From assembly GCF_024611995.1 (NCBI RefSeq), contig NZ_CP102509.1:7254001-7318000 (forward strand): a stretch of DNA of 64,000 nt, written 5' to 3'. Below, piece after piece: positions 53,012 through 60,494 of the stretch. Source of the DNA: Streptomyces sp. NBC_00162. Its GTDB lineage: Bacteria; Actinomycetota; Actinomycetes; Streptomycetales; Streptomycetaceae. The stretch's first letter is position 1; the number at the start of each line of letters is the position of its first letter. The notes under the pieces are model-generated. The model had not been told where the DNA came from. It saw only the letters and a program-made list of their open reading frames with translations, and ran no database searches. The translations under genes and the position numbers were made by a program.

Positions 53012-53914
53012 TCAGCTCTTCACCAGCAGGCCGCGGCTGCGCAGGACCCATCGCTCGACCGGGCTGAAGATCAGCAGGTCGATGGCGATGCCGACGACGA
53101 GGATGAGGATGATGGCGAGGAACACGCCGGGCAGGTCGATGTTGTTGCGGCCGTTCTCCAGCAGCTGGCCGAGGCCCAGGCCCAGTTCGGGGGAGCTGGC
53201 GATGATCTCGGCGGCCATGAGGGAGCGCCAGGAGAAGGCCCAGCCCTGCTTGAGGCCGGCGAGGTAGCCGGGCAGTGCGGCCGGCATGACGATGTGCCGG
53301 GCGCCGCTCAGGCCGGTGGCGCCCAGGGTGCGCCCGGCCCGCAGGTAGAGCGGCGGGATCTGGTCGATGCCGGAGACCAGGCCGTTGGCGATGGAGGGGA
53401 CGGCGCCGAGCAGGATGACCGTGTACATCATGGCGTCGTTGAGGCCGAACCACAGGACGGCGGGGGGTACCCAGGCGACCGAGGGCAGGGACTGCAGGCC
53501 CTGGAGGATCGGGCCGATCGCGGCGCGGACGAACTTCACCCGGGCGACGAGCAGTCCGAGCGGGGTGCCGATGGCCAGGGCCAGCAGGAAGCCGAGCAGT
53601 CCGCGTGACACGCTGGTCCAGATGACCTCGAGCAGGGTGCCCTTGAGCCACATGTCGGTCAGGCTGTCCCATACCGCGGACAGTGCGGGGAGTTTGGTCT
53701 CCTCGGTGACCTTCGTCGCGACGAGGATCTGCCAGACCAGGAGCACGAGGCCGACGGCCAGGACCGGGGGCAGGACCTTCTTGGCGAGGATCTCGCGGAT
53801 GGGTGTGCGGTGGGTCTGGACCGCGTCGAGGGCGTCGAGGCCGGCCTCGAGGCCCGCCAGGTCGTCCTGCCTGCCCTTGGCCGCGGCCTTCGGGGTGGTG
53901 TCAGTGCTGGCCAT
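53012..53914 (-). CDS. sulfonate/nitrate-type ABC transporter permease (SsuC-like)
   Basis: The 300-residue protein has six predicted helices and the EAA-like loop AGRTLGATGLSGARHIVMPAALPGYLAGLKQGWAFSWRSLMAAE, which matches SsuC/TauC permeases. The ATG at 53914 overlaps the end of the ATPase gene by 14 bases. It forms an importer with the ATPase (53901-54695) and the binding protein (54730-55839). An alkanesulfonate or other organosulfur compound is the likely cargo, because the operon is preceded by a sulfur-type leader peptide. Confidence 0.9.
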   Translation of the reverse strand: MASTDTTPKAAAKGRQDDLAGLEAGLDALDAVQTHRTPIREILAKKVLPPVLAVGLVLLVWQILVATKVTEETKLPALSAVWDSLTDMWLKGTLLEVIWTSVSRGLLGFLLALAIGTPLGLLVARVKFVRAAIGPILQGLQSLPSVAWVPPAVLWFGLNDAMMYTVILLGAVPSIANGLVSGIDQIPPLYLRAGRTLGATGLSGARHIVMPAALPGYLAGLKQGWAFSWRSLMAAEIIASSPELGLGLGQLLENGRNNIDLPGVFLAIILILVVGIAIDLLIFSPVERWVLRSRGLLVKS

Positions 53915-54695
53915 GGCGGCGGATCTCCCCACGCAGGTGTTCAGTGATCTCAAGGGACAGTTCCGCCACGTCCGCGTCCTCGATGCGGCGCGGCTGCGGG
54001 ATGCCCACGGTCCATTCCTTGGCGACCCGGCCGGGCCGGGAGGAGAGCAGGACCACGCGCTGCGCGAGCCGCACGGCCTCGCGCACGTTGTGCGTGACGA
54101 ACAGGACGGAGAGGTTGGTCTCGGCCCAGATGCGGGTGAGTTCGCCGTGCAGTACGTCGCGGGTGATGGCGTCGAGCGCGGCGAAGGGTTCGTCCATCAG
54201 GAGCAGCTGGCTGTCCTGGGCGAGGGCCCGGGCCAGGGCGACGCGCTGGCGCATGCCGCCGGACAGTTCGTGGACGCGCTTGCCGTAGGCGCCGGCGAGG
54301 CGGACCAGTTCCAGCAGCCGTTCGGCCTCCGGTTTGCGGTCGGCCTTGGCCACCCCGCGCAGGCGCAGGGCGAGTTCGATGTTCTTGCCCGCGGTCAGCC
54401 AGGGGAAGAGGGCGTGTTCCTGGAACATGAGTGCCGGACGGCCGCCGGGGGTCTCGATGGACCCCGCGGACGGCTTGTCCAGGCCGGCGACCAGGTTGAG
54501 CAGGGTGGACTTTCCGCACCCCGAGGCCCCCAGGATGGTGACGAACTCTCCGGGAGCGACATCGAGGCTGATGTCGTCCAGGACGAGCTGTGATCCGGCC
54601 GGGCCGGAGAAGGACTTCGAGACGTGCTCGATGCGAGCGGCGTGCGTCAGCTCCGCTACGGTGCCCTCGGCAGCCTTGGCAAGCATGGTGGCCAT
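53901..54695 (-). CDS. sulfonate-type ABC transporter ATPase (SsuB-like)
   Basis: The 264-residue ATPase has Walker A GASGCGKST, a Q-loop in LMFQEHALFPW, signature LSGGMRQRVALARALA, Walker B LLLMDEPFAALD and the switch His in VTHNVREAV. The FQEHALFPWLT segment is typical of the nitrate/sulfonate/taurine group. The ATG at 54695 has AGGAGG seven bases upstream, which is better than the GTG nine bases earlier. It overlaps the permease gene downstream. Confidence 0.92.
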   Translation of the reverse strand: MATMLAKAAEGTVAELTHAARIEHVSKSFSGPAGSQLVLDDISLDVAPGEFVTILGASGCGKSTLLNLVAGLDKPSAGSIETPGGRPALMFQEHALFPWLTAGKNIELALRLRGVAKADRKPEAERLLELVRLAGAYGKRVHELSGGMRQRVALARALAQDSQLLLMDEPFAALDAITRDVLHGELTRIWAETNLSVLFVTHNVREAVRLAQRVVLLSSRPGRVAKEWTVGIPQPRRIEDADVAELSLEITEHLRGEIRRHGQH

Positions 54696-54729
54696 GGTCG
54701 TCACCTCCTGGGGTTGCTGGATTGCGGGG

Positions 54730-55839
54730 TTACTTGGCGCCGAGGCCGGCGTCGGAGACCTCGGGCTTGCCGGCGGCCTTCAGTACCTTGTTCAGGAGCG
54801 TCAGGTCGTAGATGCCGGTCAGGTCGGGCTGCTCGATGAGCTTGGCCTTGACCGCGTAGTCGGCCTGCGTCTTCAGCGTGGTGGCCAGCGGGTCGTCGGT
54901 GATCGCGATGCTCGGCCAGGCCGGGTCGATGACCTTGGCGTCGAGCGGCTTGCCGCCCTCGGCCTCGAGCCTGGCGTTCGCGGAGGCCTTGGCCTTGTCC
55001 GGGTTGGTGTTGATCCACTCGTTGGTCTTCACGGTGCCCTTGAGGACGGCCTCGACCACGTCCGGGTGTTCCTTGAGGAACTTCTGCGACACGATGATGT
55101 TCGTGATCACGAACTTCTTGTCGGGCCACAGGGAGGTCTCGTCGAGGAGGACGGAGCCGCCGTCGGAGACGAGCTTGGAGGCGGTGGGCTCGGGTACCCA
55201 GGCGCCGTCGATCGAGCCCTGCTTGAAGGCGTCCGGGGTGACCTTGTTGTCCGTGCGGACGACGGAGACGTCGCCCTTGCCGGACTCCGGGTCGACCGTC
55301 CAGCCCTTCTCGGAGATCCAGTTGAGGAACGCGACGTCCTGGGTGTTCCCCTTCTGCGGGGTGGCGATCTTCTTGCCCTTGAGGTCGTCCAGGGTTTTGA
55401 TCTTGTCCGGGTTCACGACCAGCTTGACGCCGCCGGAGGCCGAACCGGAGATGATCCTCAGGTTGGAGCCCTTGGACTTGACGTAGCCGTTGATCGAGGG
55501 CGAGGGGCCGATGAAACCGATGTCGAGAGAGCCGCCGTTGAGCGCCTCGATCTCGGACGGACCGGCGTTGAAGGACTGCGGCTTGATCTTGGTGCCGTTC
55601 AGTTCCTTCTCGATCAGGCCCTCCTGGAGACCGACCAGAGCGGTGGCGTGCGTCAGGTTCGGGAAGTACCCGATGCGGACCTCGGAGGCCGACAGCTTCT
55701 TGCCGTCGGTAGCCGCGACGTTGGCCTTGTCGTCGTCCTTCTTCGCCTCGGAACCGTAGCCGCAGGCGGTGAGCAGCAGGGGAAGTGCCGCTGTGACGGC
55801 GATGGCGCGCAGGGTGGTGAGCGGTCTTGCGGCAGACAC
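54730..55839 (-). CDS. sulfonate-type ABC substrate-binding lipoprotein (SsuA-like)
   Basis: The 369-residue protein has a lipoprotein signal (LLLTACGYG; Cys near 26) and a periplasmic-binding fold of the NMT1/SsuA type: VRIGYFPNLTHATALVGLQEGL, GGSLDIGFIGPSPSINGY and DDLKGKKIATPQKGNTQDVAFL. It captures the ligand outside the cell for the permease and ATPase downstream. GTG at 55839 has AAAGGA upstream. A leader of about 260 bases separates it from the leader-peptide ORF at 56099-56197. Confidence 0.9.
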   Translation of the reverse strand: MSAARPLTTLRAIAVTAALPLLLTACGYGSEAKKDDDKANVAATDGKKLSASEVRIGYFPNLTHATALVGLQEGLIEKELNGTKIKPQSFNAGPSEIEALNGGSLDIGFIGPSPSINGYVKSKGSNLRIISGSASGGVKLVVNPDKIKTLDDLKGKKIATPQKGNTQDVAFLNWISEKGWTVDPESGKGDVSVVRTDNKVTPDAFKQGSIDGAWVPEPTASKLVSDGGSVLLDETSLWPDKKFVITNIIVSQKFLKEHPDVVEAVLKGTVKTNEWINTNPDKAKASANARLEAEGGKPLDAKVIDPAWPSIAITDDPLATTLKTQADYAVKAKLIEQPDLTGIYDLTLLNKVLKAAGKPEVSDAGLGAK

Positions 55840-56098
55840 GGAGGTGTCCTTTCACGGGATGGTGTTCAAGGAGGTGTGGAGAGACGGGCGACGCGAAGCC
55901 ATCGGCACGCACGGCACCCACTTCCGGCCGTCGGCGGCGGGATCGCGGTCGCAGGCTGAGGAACGGAGAGGTGTGCGGCGCCCGAGCTCGGAGGCACGCG
56001 ATCGGTGAGGTCGGCCGAGGGGCCCGCCCGGCCGGCGGAGAGCGGACGGGGACAGCGCCGATTGGCGCACTACACGGAGCCAGGCCCGGCGAAGGGTG

Positions 56099-56197
56099 TC
56101 AGCCGGTCCGACAGATGGCGCTGGACGTACGGACCAGGTCGATGTGTCGGCGGGAGGTCAGAGGCAGCATCCGGCCTGCGTGGTGCAGTGTTCGCAC
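56099..56197 (-). CDS. putative sulfur-responsive leader peptide
   Basis: A 32-codon ORF starts with GTG (GAGGTG just upstream) and ends TSRRHIDLVRTSSAICRTG. The pattern RRH-I/V-D-L/F-x4-SA-I/V-CR is shared with the ORF at 58645-58728. Short peptides of this kind, with a cysteine near the end, are known in actinobacteria upstream of sulfur genes and are thought to sense cysteine supply during translation. It lies 27 bases after a palindrome and 260 bases before the sulfonate transporter operon on the same strand. Confidence 0.75.
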   Translation of the reverse strand: MRTLHHAGRMLPLTSRRHIDLVRTSSAICRTG

Positions 56198-56223
56198 GGC
56201 CACCTCACTGAATTCCTAGTTTT

Positions 56224-56240
56224 CCTACCTGGTTGGTAGG
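56224..56240. promoter_or_regulatory. palindromic operator upstream of sulfonate transporter operon
   Basis: CCTACC at 56224-56229 and GGTAGG at 56235-56240 are perfect reverse complements with a TGGTT centre, in an AT-rich patch. The position just before the leader ORF at 56099-56197 fits an operator for the neighbouring Rrf2 regulator. Confidence 0.6.
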
Positions 56241-56333
56241 CATATTGGCAGAGGTGGGCACCCGCCCCAAGAGGCTGACCGCATGGTGGACGCAGAGATC
56301 TCGCGATGTGAGAAAGTGCAGGTGGGGCAGGGG

Positions 56334-56792
56334 TCAGGGATTGGTCCAGGCCCCGGGGGTATCGGCCAGTGCCGATACGTCGGAGGGCAGGTCGGACGAC
56401 GCGACGTCGGCGAGCGACACGCCGTCGAGGATCTCGCGCACGTTGGCCCGCAGTGCGATCCACAGGGGGAGTAGCGACTGGGCGGGGCCGGTGTAGGACA
56501 GGTCCGGTGGGCGGACCCCGCGCACCGAGACGAGCGGTCCGTCCACGACGCGGATGACGTCCGCGATGCTGATGGACTGGGCGGGCTTGGCCAGCCGGTA
56601 GCCGCCGTTGCCGCCGCGCTGGCTGAGCACGAGACCGCCTCGGCGCATGTCGTTCAGGATGCCTTCGAGAAACTTGTGCGGAATGTCCTGGGCGTCGGCG
56701 ATGGCTTCGGCTTTCACCGGCCCGTCATCCTGTGACGCGGCAAGCTGCAGCGCGGCACGTACCGCATAGTCCGCCCTGGCTGAGATCCGCAT
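56334..56792 (-). CDS. Rrf2-family transcriptional regulator
   Basis: The 152-residue protein has the Rrf2 start MRISARADYAVRAALQLAA, the helix-turn-helix VKAEAIADAQDIPHKFLEGILNDMRRGGLV and the wing SQRGGNGGYRLA. It has no cysteine, so it cannot hold the Fe-S cluster of IscR/NsrR types and must sense something else; cysteine-synthase-linked CymR is a precedent for a cluster-free member. It lies between the sulfonate transporter operon and the monooxygenase gene. The first in-frame ATG (56810) is six codons upstream, but family members start at MRIS. ATAGGGA precedes the start. Confidence 0.9.
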   Translation of the reverse strand: MRISARADYAVRAALQLAASQDDGPVKAEAIADAQDIPHKFLEGILNDMRRGGLVLSQRGGNGGYRLAKPAQSISIADVIRVVDGPLVSVRGVRPPDLSYTGPAQSLLPLWIALRANVREILDGVSLADVASSDLPSDVSALADTPGAWTNP

Positions 56793-56845
56793 AGGGACAT
56801 TATCCGGCATGGATTGGGCCGGCGTCGGTCGCGGGTGGCCGCCTG

Positions 56846-56873
56846 CTGCCGGGCAGGTACTCGTGCCCGGCAG
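56846..56873. terminator. hairpin after the monooxygenase gene
   Basis: Arms 56846-56855 and 56864-56873 (CTGCCGGGCA/TGCCCGGCAG) pair perfectly around an 8-base loop, downstream of the minus-strand gene at 56922-58133. Confidence 0.6.
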
Positions 56874-56882
56874 CCGTGGGGA

Positions 56883-56906
56883 TCAGGTCGCGGATCCGCG
56901 ACCTGA
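56883..56906. repeat. 24-base perfect palindrome
   Basis: TCAGGTCGCGGA at 56883-56894 is followed at once by its reverse complement (56895-56906). It stands 16 bases after the stop of the minus-strand monooxygenase gene and may be part of a double terminator, or a binding site. Confidence 0.55.
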
Positions 56907-56921
56907 ACGGTGCCCTGCGGG

Positions 56922-58133
56922 TCAATGGAAGGCGGCCGCCACCGCGCGGTGGGAGCCGTTGAGGTAGTGCTCGCCGATGGAGCGCAGGCGGTGCGCGACC
57001 GGGCGGTGAGCTGTCAGGACTCGGGCATTGCGCCAGAACCGGTCCAGGCCGGGGGCATCGGCGAGTTCCAGCACCCGGGCCGTGATGTGCAGGGTGGCCT
57101 TCGACATCACGGCCTCGGCCGTGGCGACCAGGGCGGCGACGCCCGCGGGTACCTCGGCATCGAGCTGCGCACCCGTGGCGAGGGCCTGTGTCATCACCTC
57201 CGTCGCCCGGTCGACCACGGCGGTGGCCGTCTGAGCGGCAGAGGCGAGTTCCCCGTACGTCAGGAAGAGGTCAGGGTCCTCACCCGGCAGCCGGTGTGCG
57301 CGGCCGCCCCTGCTGAGGTCGCGCGCTTCGGTGAGGGCGCCCTCGGCGATGCCGAGGCCGACGTGGCAAAGCGCCAGCCGGAGCGCGGGCTCCGCGAGCG
57401 CGGTGAAGGGCGCTGTCGACTCCTCGTCGTGCGGCCGGCGGCCCAGCACCTGCACCGGCGTGATGGTGACCCTGTCCAGGGCGACCTCGCCCGCGCCGGC
57501 GACCCGCTGCCCGAGGCGATCGTGGGCAGGTTCGACGGTCACGCCCTGTGCGCCGGCTGGGATCCGTACGACCAGGACGTCACCGGTCGCGGCGCAGACG
57601 GCATCCACCACGATCTGGTCGGCCGCGGCCACCGCCGTGTCCACGGACCGGCGCCCGTTCAGCACGTAGCCGGTGGTGCGCGGCCTCAGTGTGAGGTCCG
57701 GTCCCTCGGTGTCGCCGTTGGGTGCGGGAGTGCGGACCGCCCCGGTCCACAGCCACCGCTCGCGCACCGACTCCTCTTCGAGGGCGGTCGCTTGCTCGTG
57801 ACTCGCGTAGAAGCGTCCGCTCCAGGCGTGTACGTAGTGGCGGGCGAGTACGTCGCCGACAGAGCTGTCCGCTGCGGCGATCTCCCGTATGACGGCGCAT
57901 CCCGTACGCCAGTCCGCCCCGCGGCCGGGCCCGGGCGGGGTGAGGGCCGCCGGCAGGCCGGCCTCGCGCAGCCGGGCAGCCTCGTCGGTCGGCGGCTTGC
58001 CGGCCTGATCGCGGGCGATGGCGTCCGCGGCGAGGTCGTCCGCCACGTCGCGGGCGGTACGCAGGAGCGCGCGGCGCCGCTCATCGGCGGATCGGGGGCC
58101 GGCAGGACTGGGTGTCGTCCGCATGGGCGTCAC
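56922..58133 (-). CDS. acyl-CoA-dehydrogenase-fold flavin monooxygenase (SfnB/DszC-like)
   Basis: The 403-residue protein has the acyl-CoA dehydrogenase fold: an N-terminal helical domain, ending in IREIAAADSSVGDVLARHYVHAW, a middle domain with GYVLNGRRSVDTAVAAADQIVVDA and a C-terminal helical domain with HVGLGIAEGALTEARDL. It lacks the catalytic Glu context of dehydrogenases and resembles SfnB and DszC enzymes, which use reduced FMN and oxygen on sulfones or other sulfur compounds. The GTG at 58133 overlaps the stop of a 25-codon ORF (GTGA). With the sulfonate importer and Rrf2 gene it forms a sulfur-scavenging set. Confidence 0.85.
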   Translation of the reverse strand: MTPMRTTPSPAGPRSADERRRALLRTARDVADDLAADAIARDQAGKPPTDEAARLREAGLPAALTPPGPGRGADWRTGCAVIREIAAADSSVGDVLARHYVHAWSGRFYASHEQATALEEESVRERWLWTGAVRTPAPNGDTEGPDLTLRPRTTGYVLNGRRSVDTAVAAADQIVVDAVCAATGDVLVVRIPAGAQGVTVEPAHDRLGQRVAGAGEVALDRVTITPVQVLGRRPHDEESTAPFTALAEPALRLALCHVGLGIAEGALTEARDLSRGGRAHRLPGEDPDLFLTYGELASAAQTATAVVDRATEVMTQALATGAQLDAEVPAGVAALVATAEAVMSKATLHITARVLELADAPGLDRFWRNARVLTAHRPVAHRLRSIGEHYLNGSHRAVAAAFH

Positions 58134-58207
58134 CGGCAGACCCCGGTGCCGCTGTGTGGCGCAGGGGCTGGGCGGACAGTGGTGCCATGGGGGCTGGCGG
58201 TGGTCAT
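58130..58207 (-). CDS. 25-codon ORF coupled to the monooxygenase gene
   Basis: An ATG with GGAG eight to ten bases upstream opens a 25-residue ORF ending GTGVCR before a TGA that overlaps the monooxygenase GTG. The terminal Val-Cys-Arg recalls the two leader peptides nearby, though the RRHxDL part is absent. It may couple cysteine supply to translation of the monooxygenase. The evidence is limited to position, ribosome binding site and the Cys-Arg end. Confidence 0.4.
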   Translation of the reverse strand: MTTASPHGTTVRPAPAPHSGTGVCR

Positions 58208-58325
58208 GTCGGCTACTCCAGAACGTTGTTGTGTGGCGTCGGCCGGTTGCTGGGCGGTGTGGGAGGCGTGCTTGTCCGTTCAGCATCAGCGTCGTGGCCG
58301 GACGCACTTCACCGGTTCCCCACTT

Positions 58326-58347
58326 TTCCCATCGGATTGATAGGGAT
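58326..58347. promoter_or_regulatory. imperfect palindrome upstream of the monooxygenase gene
   Basis: TTCCCAT at 58326-58332 and TAGGGAT at 58341-58347 form an imperfect inverted repeat whose arms match those of the site at 58583-58605. It is about 120 bases upstream of the minus-strand 25-codon ORF. Confidence 0.45.
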
Positions 58348-58582
58348 ACTCGTCCGAAGCTGCGTTCCGGGCAAGAGTGTGACCGAATCGTGGACAATTC
58401 GATCTCGGGATGAAAGACGCCGCAGGTCAGTGGCCGGGTTGTGCGGCTGGGTCGCCGGCGGATCCCCTGTCAGGGAGTGCGTGCACTCAGGGGGTTCGCC
58501 TGATGTGATGCCTGTCGGCGAGCCTTCGTCGAGACGGAGATCCGCTGTGGCGGCAGGGGTGGCCAGGCTCTTCGCCCGGACA

Positions 58583-58605
58583 TTCCCTATGTAATCAGTA
58601 GGGAA
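58583..58605. promoter_or_regulatory. perfect palindromic operator upstream of leader ORF
   Basis: TTCCCTA at 58583-58589 and TAGGGAA at 58599-58605 are perfect reverse complements with a 9-base centre. The leader ORF starts 40 bases downstream. The AT-rich, widely spaced form suits an Rrf2-type dimer. Confidence 0.6.
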
Positions 58606-58644
58606 GTATTGACGCGTGCCCGCCGAGCACTTCACGATGTGGTC

Positions 58645-58728
58645 ATGTCCCCGTCGCAGCCATTGCTCGTACGCCGCAGGCACGTTGACTTCCGTCTCGT
58701 CGCCAGCGCCGTCTGCCGACCTGTTTAG
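58645..58728 (+). CDS. putative sulfur-responsive leader peptide
   Basis: A 27-codon ORF (ATG; an in-frame GTG lies two codons before) ends VRRRHVDFRLVASAVCRPV. It matches the peptide at 56099-56197 in the pattern RRH-I/V-D-L/F-x4-SA-I/V-CR, including the distance from Cys to the stop. It precedes the winged-helix regulator gene by 224 bases on the same strand. A shared sequence in two short ORFs outside any annotated gene is good evidence that both are real. Confidence 0.75.
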   Translation: MSPSQPLLVRRRHVDFRLVASAVCRPV

Positions 58729-58952
58729 GGCTTCTTCGCCAGGGCATTTCCTCGACGCGCTCCGGTGTTCCGGTTGCCGCTTCTCTCCTTGCGTCGCGCG
58801 TCTTCGTGCCCCCGGCCCTGTGAGCCGTACGGGTCCTCCCGGCCCGCGACGCGCCGACCCTCCCGGTCGAATCCGGCACGGAGACCCCATGCCCTGTCGT
58901 GTCCGAACACCCGGCATCCGTACCTCACTCCGAGCAGCCGAAGGGGCTCATC

Positions 58953-59504
58953 GTGACCACTGCAATTCCCGCACCCGCCGTCCGCCGTTCCCCAGCCCTC
59001 CGCCTCCAGCTGGTCGGCGACCGTCCGCCCGGTGTTCCCGCCGGCGGGACGGATGGCGGCCGCGTCGGATACCTCGTGTTCCTGCCGGCGAACGTCGACC
59101 CGGTGGCACTGATGACAGCGCACGGCGTGCGTCCGGAGGTCCACCCCCTCGAGCCCAGGACGCTTCCGGTTCCCGAGCCGGAACCGGCCCCGCACCCCGA
59201 CCCCGTCCAGCTCGACGACGCCATCCGGGTCGACCGCGCACGTCGGCTGGTCGAGGTCGACGGGCGCGAACTGGATCTCACCTACCTGGAGTTCGACCTC
59301 CTGGCCCACCTCGTGGCCCATCCGTACACGGTTCACACGCGTGATGCCCTCATCTCGGGCATCTGGGGTTACGGGCACATCGGTGACGGCCGTACGGTCG
59401 ATGTCCACGTAGCCCGGCTGCGCCGCAAGCTCGGTCCCGCCTACCGGGACCGCATCTCCACCGTGCGCCGCGTCGGCTACAAGTACGTTCCCGACCACCA
59501 GTAG
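58953..59504 (+). CDS. OmpR/PhoB-type winged-helix DNA-binding protein without receiver domain
   Basis: The 183-residue protein has a C-terminal winged helix (about 90-180): VDGRELDLTYLEFDLLAHLVAHPYTVHTRDALISGIWG and DGRTVDVHVARLRRKLG, then VRRVGYKYVP. The N-terminal 80 residues contain LRLQLVGDRPPG and YLVFLPANVDP and lack the phosphoacceptor Asp of receiver domains, so it is an orphan regulator. GTG at 58953 has GAAGGGG six bases upstream; GTG 58899 is an alternative. Its 5' leader carries the peptide ORF at 58645-58728, so it is probably under sulfur control. Confidence 0.85.
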   Translation: MTTAIPAPAVRRSPALRLQLVGDRPPGVPAGGTDGGRVGYLVFLPANVDPVALMTAHGVRPEVHPLEPRTLPVPEPEPAPHPDPVQLDDAIRVDRARRLVEVDGRELDLTYLEFDLLAHLVAHPYTVHTRDALISGIWGYGHIGDGRTVDVHVARLRRKLGPAYRDRISTVRRVGYKYVPDHQ

Positions 59505-59533
59505 CGCCCAGGGCCGGCTCGTTGGCGGCGGGG

Positions 59534-60109
59534 TCAGCCCCGCAGCGTCTCCCGTGCGGTGACCAGGGGATCCTTCCCCCGCTGGTTGAACGGCAGTTTG
59601 CCGAGTACGACTGCCATGCCGCAGGTGTTGGTGAGGGCGGAGAACACCAGACCGGCCGCGATAGCGGCGGACAGCAGCTGGAACGCCGGACGGACGAACA
59701 GGCCCAGGGCCAAGCCCAGTAGCACGATACTGCCCGCGGTGAAGCGGACCTGGCGCTCCATGGCCCAGACGGCATGCGGCCGGCCGTCCGGGTACTGAAG
59801 CCCGTGACCCTCGGCAACCCAGGCCGTGGTGCCACCGGTCAGACTCGCAGCGGGGATGCCGTGGGAAGCCAGGGTCCCGGCGGCGTTGTCCGAGCGGGCA
59901 CCCGAGGCGCACACCAGGAGAAGCGGCTTGCGCCCGGCGGCCTGCCGGAGCTCCGGCAGCGCCCGCCCGATGCGGTCGAGAGGGACGTTGACGGCGTCCG
60001 GCAGATGGCCGGACGTGAACTCGGCCGGAGTGCGGACATCGACGACGGTCAGCTCGTGGAGGCGGGACTGCGCCTCGCTGACGCTCAGCGTGGTGACGAA
60101 ATCACTCAT
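59534..60109 (-). CDS. rhodanese-domain protein with DUF2892-like membrane part
   Basis: The 191-residue protein has a rhodanese domain (1-110) with VVDVRTPAEFTSGHLPDAVNVPL and the active-site loop LVCASGARSD, whose Cys67 would carry persulfide. Two membrane helices follow (about 128-146 and 150-172), with a conserved TNTCGMAVVL segment. It should move sulfane sulfur at the inner face of the membrane. It is convergent with the winged-helix gene and belongs to the sulfur region. Confidence 0.9.
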   Translation of the reverse strand: MSDFVTTLSVSEAQSRLHELTVVDVRTPAEFTSGHLPDAVNVPLDRIGRALPELRQAAGRKPLLLVCASGARSDNAAGTLASHGIPAASLTGGTTAWVAEGHGLQYPDGRPHAVWAMERQVRFTAGSIVLLGLALGLFVRPAFQLLSAAIAAGLVFSALTNTCGMAVVLGKLPFNQRGKDPLVTARETLRG

Positions 60110-60494
60110 GGCGGATCAGATCCTTGGCAGAGGGGGGTAGCGAGGGTGGCGCCGTCGACGGTCCGGGACCCGTCCGCGGTGCGGTAGGCCTGCTGCCGTC
60201 CCGCTTCGGCCCTGCCTCGGGCGTGGGTTCGGGGCGAGGCACGCTGGCGAACGTACCTCATCACCAATCAAGGATCGGGAGCCCCGGCGAGGTTTCGCAC
60301 GGCTGCAACACACCCGTCATGAGCGTGCCAATTTCCGATACTCCGCCGACCAGCTCTCCTGGCTGCGAGCGGAACCCCGGATTTATTTCAACGGCAGGCG
60401 TTTTGTGTACGGCGGATGAAATTGCCGCACGCTTGTGTGGATATCGATATCGGGACCGTTGACAGCGATTCTTCGGTTTATCGAAGCTGCTCAC
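60110..60494. promoter_or_regulatory. divergent intergenic region with a GATATC palindrome
   Basis: The 385 bases between the rhodanese gene and the ABC permease contain GATATCGATATC (60440-60451), a perfect 12-base palindrome, and TTGACA at 60459-60464, a possible -35 box. A frame that opens at about 60319 and stops at 60462 has two cysteines near its end but does not match the leader-peptide pattern. Confidence 0.4.

Larger units (their letters stand above)
58208..58644. promoter_or_regulatory. divergent sulfur-regulated intergenic region
   Basis: This 437-base region between the 25-codon ORF and the leader ORF at 58645 holds two palindromes (58326-58347 and 58583-58605) and the divergent promoters. 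I see no conserved gene in it. Confidence 0.55.

Noticed and set aside
56883..56906. Palindrome considered as a phage or plasmid attachment site
   Set aside because: There is no tRNA, integrase or direct-repeat copy nearby; a terminator role after the monooxygenase gene is simpler.
60319..60462. Short plus-strand frame before the amino acid ABC operon considered as a third leader peptide
   Set aside because: It has cysteines but lacks the RRHxD...SAxCR pattern and a convincing ribosome binding site.
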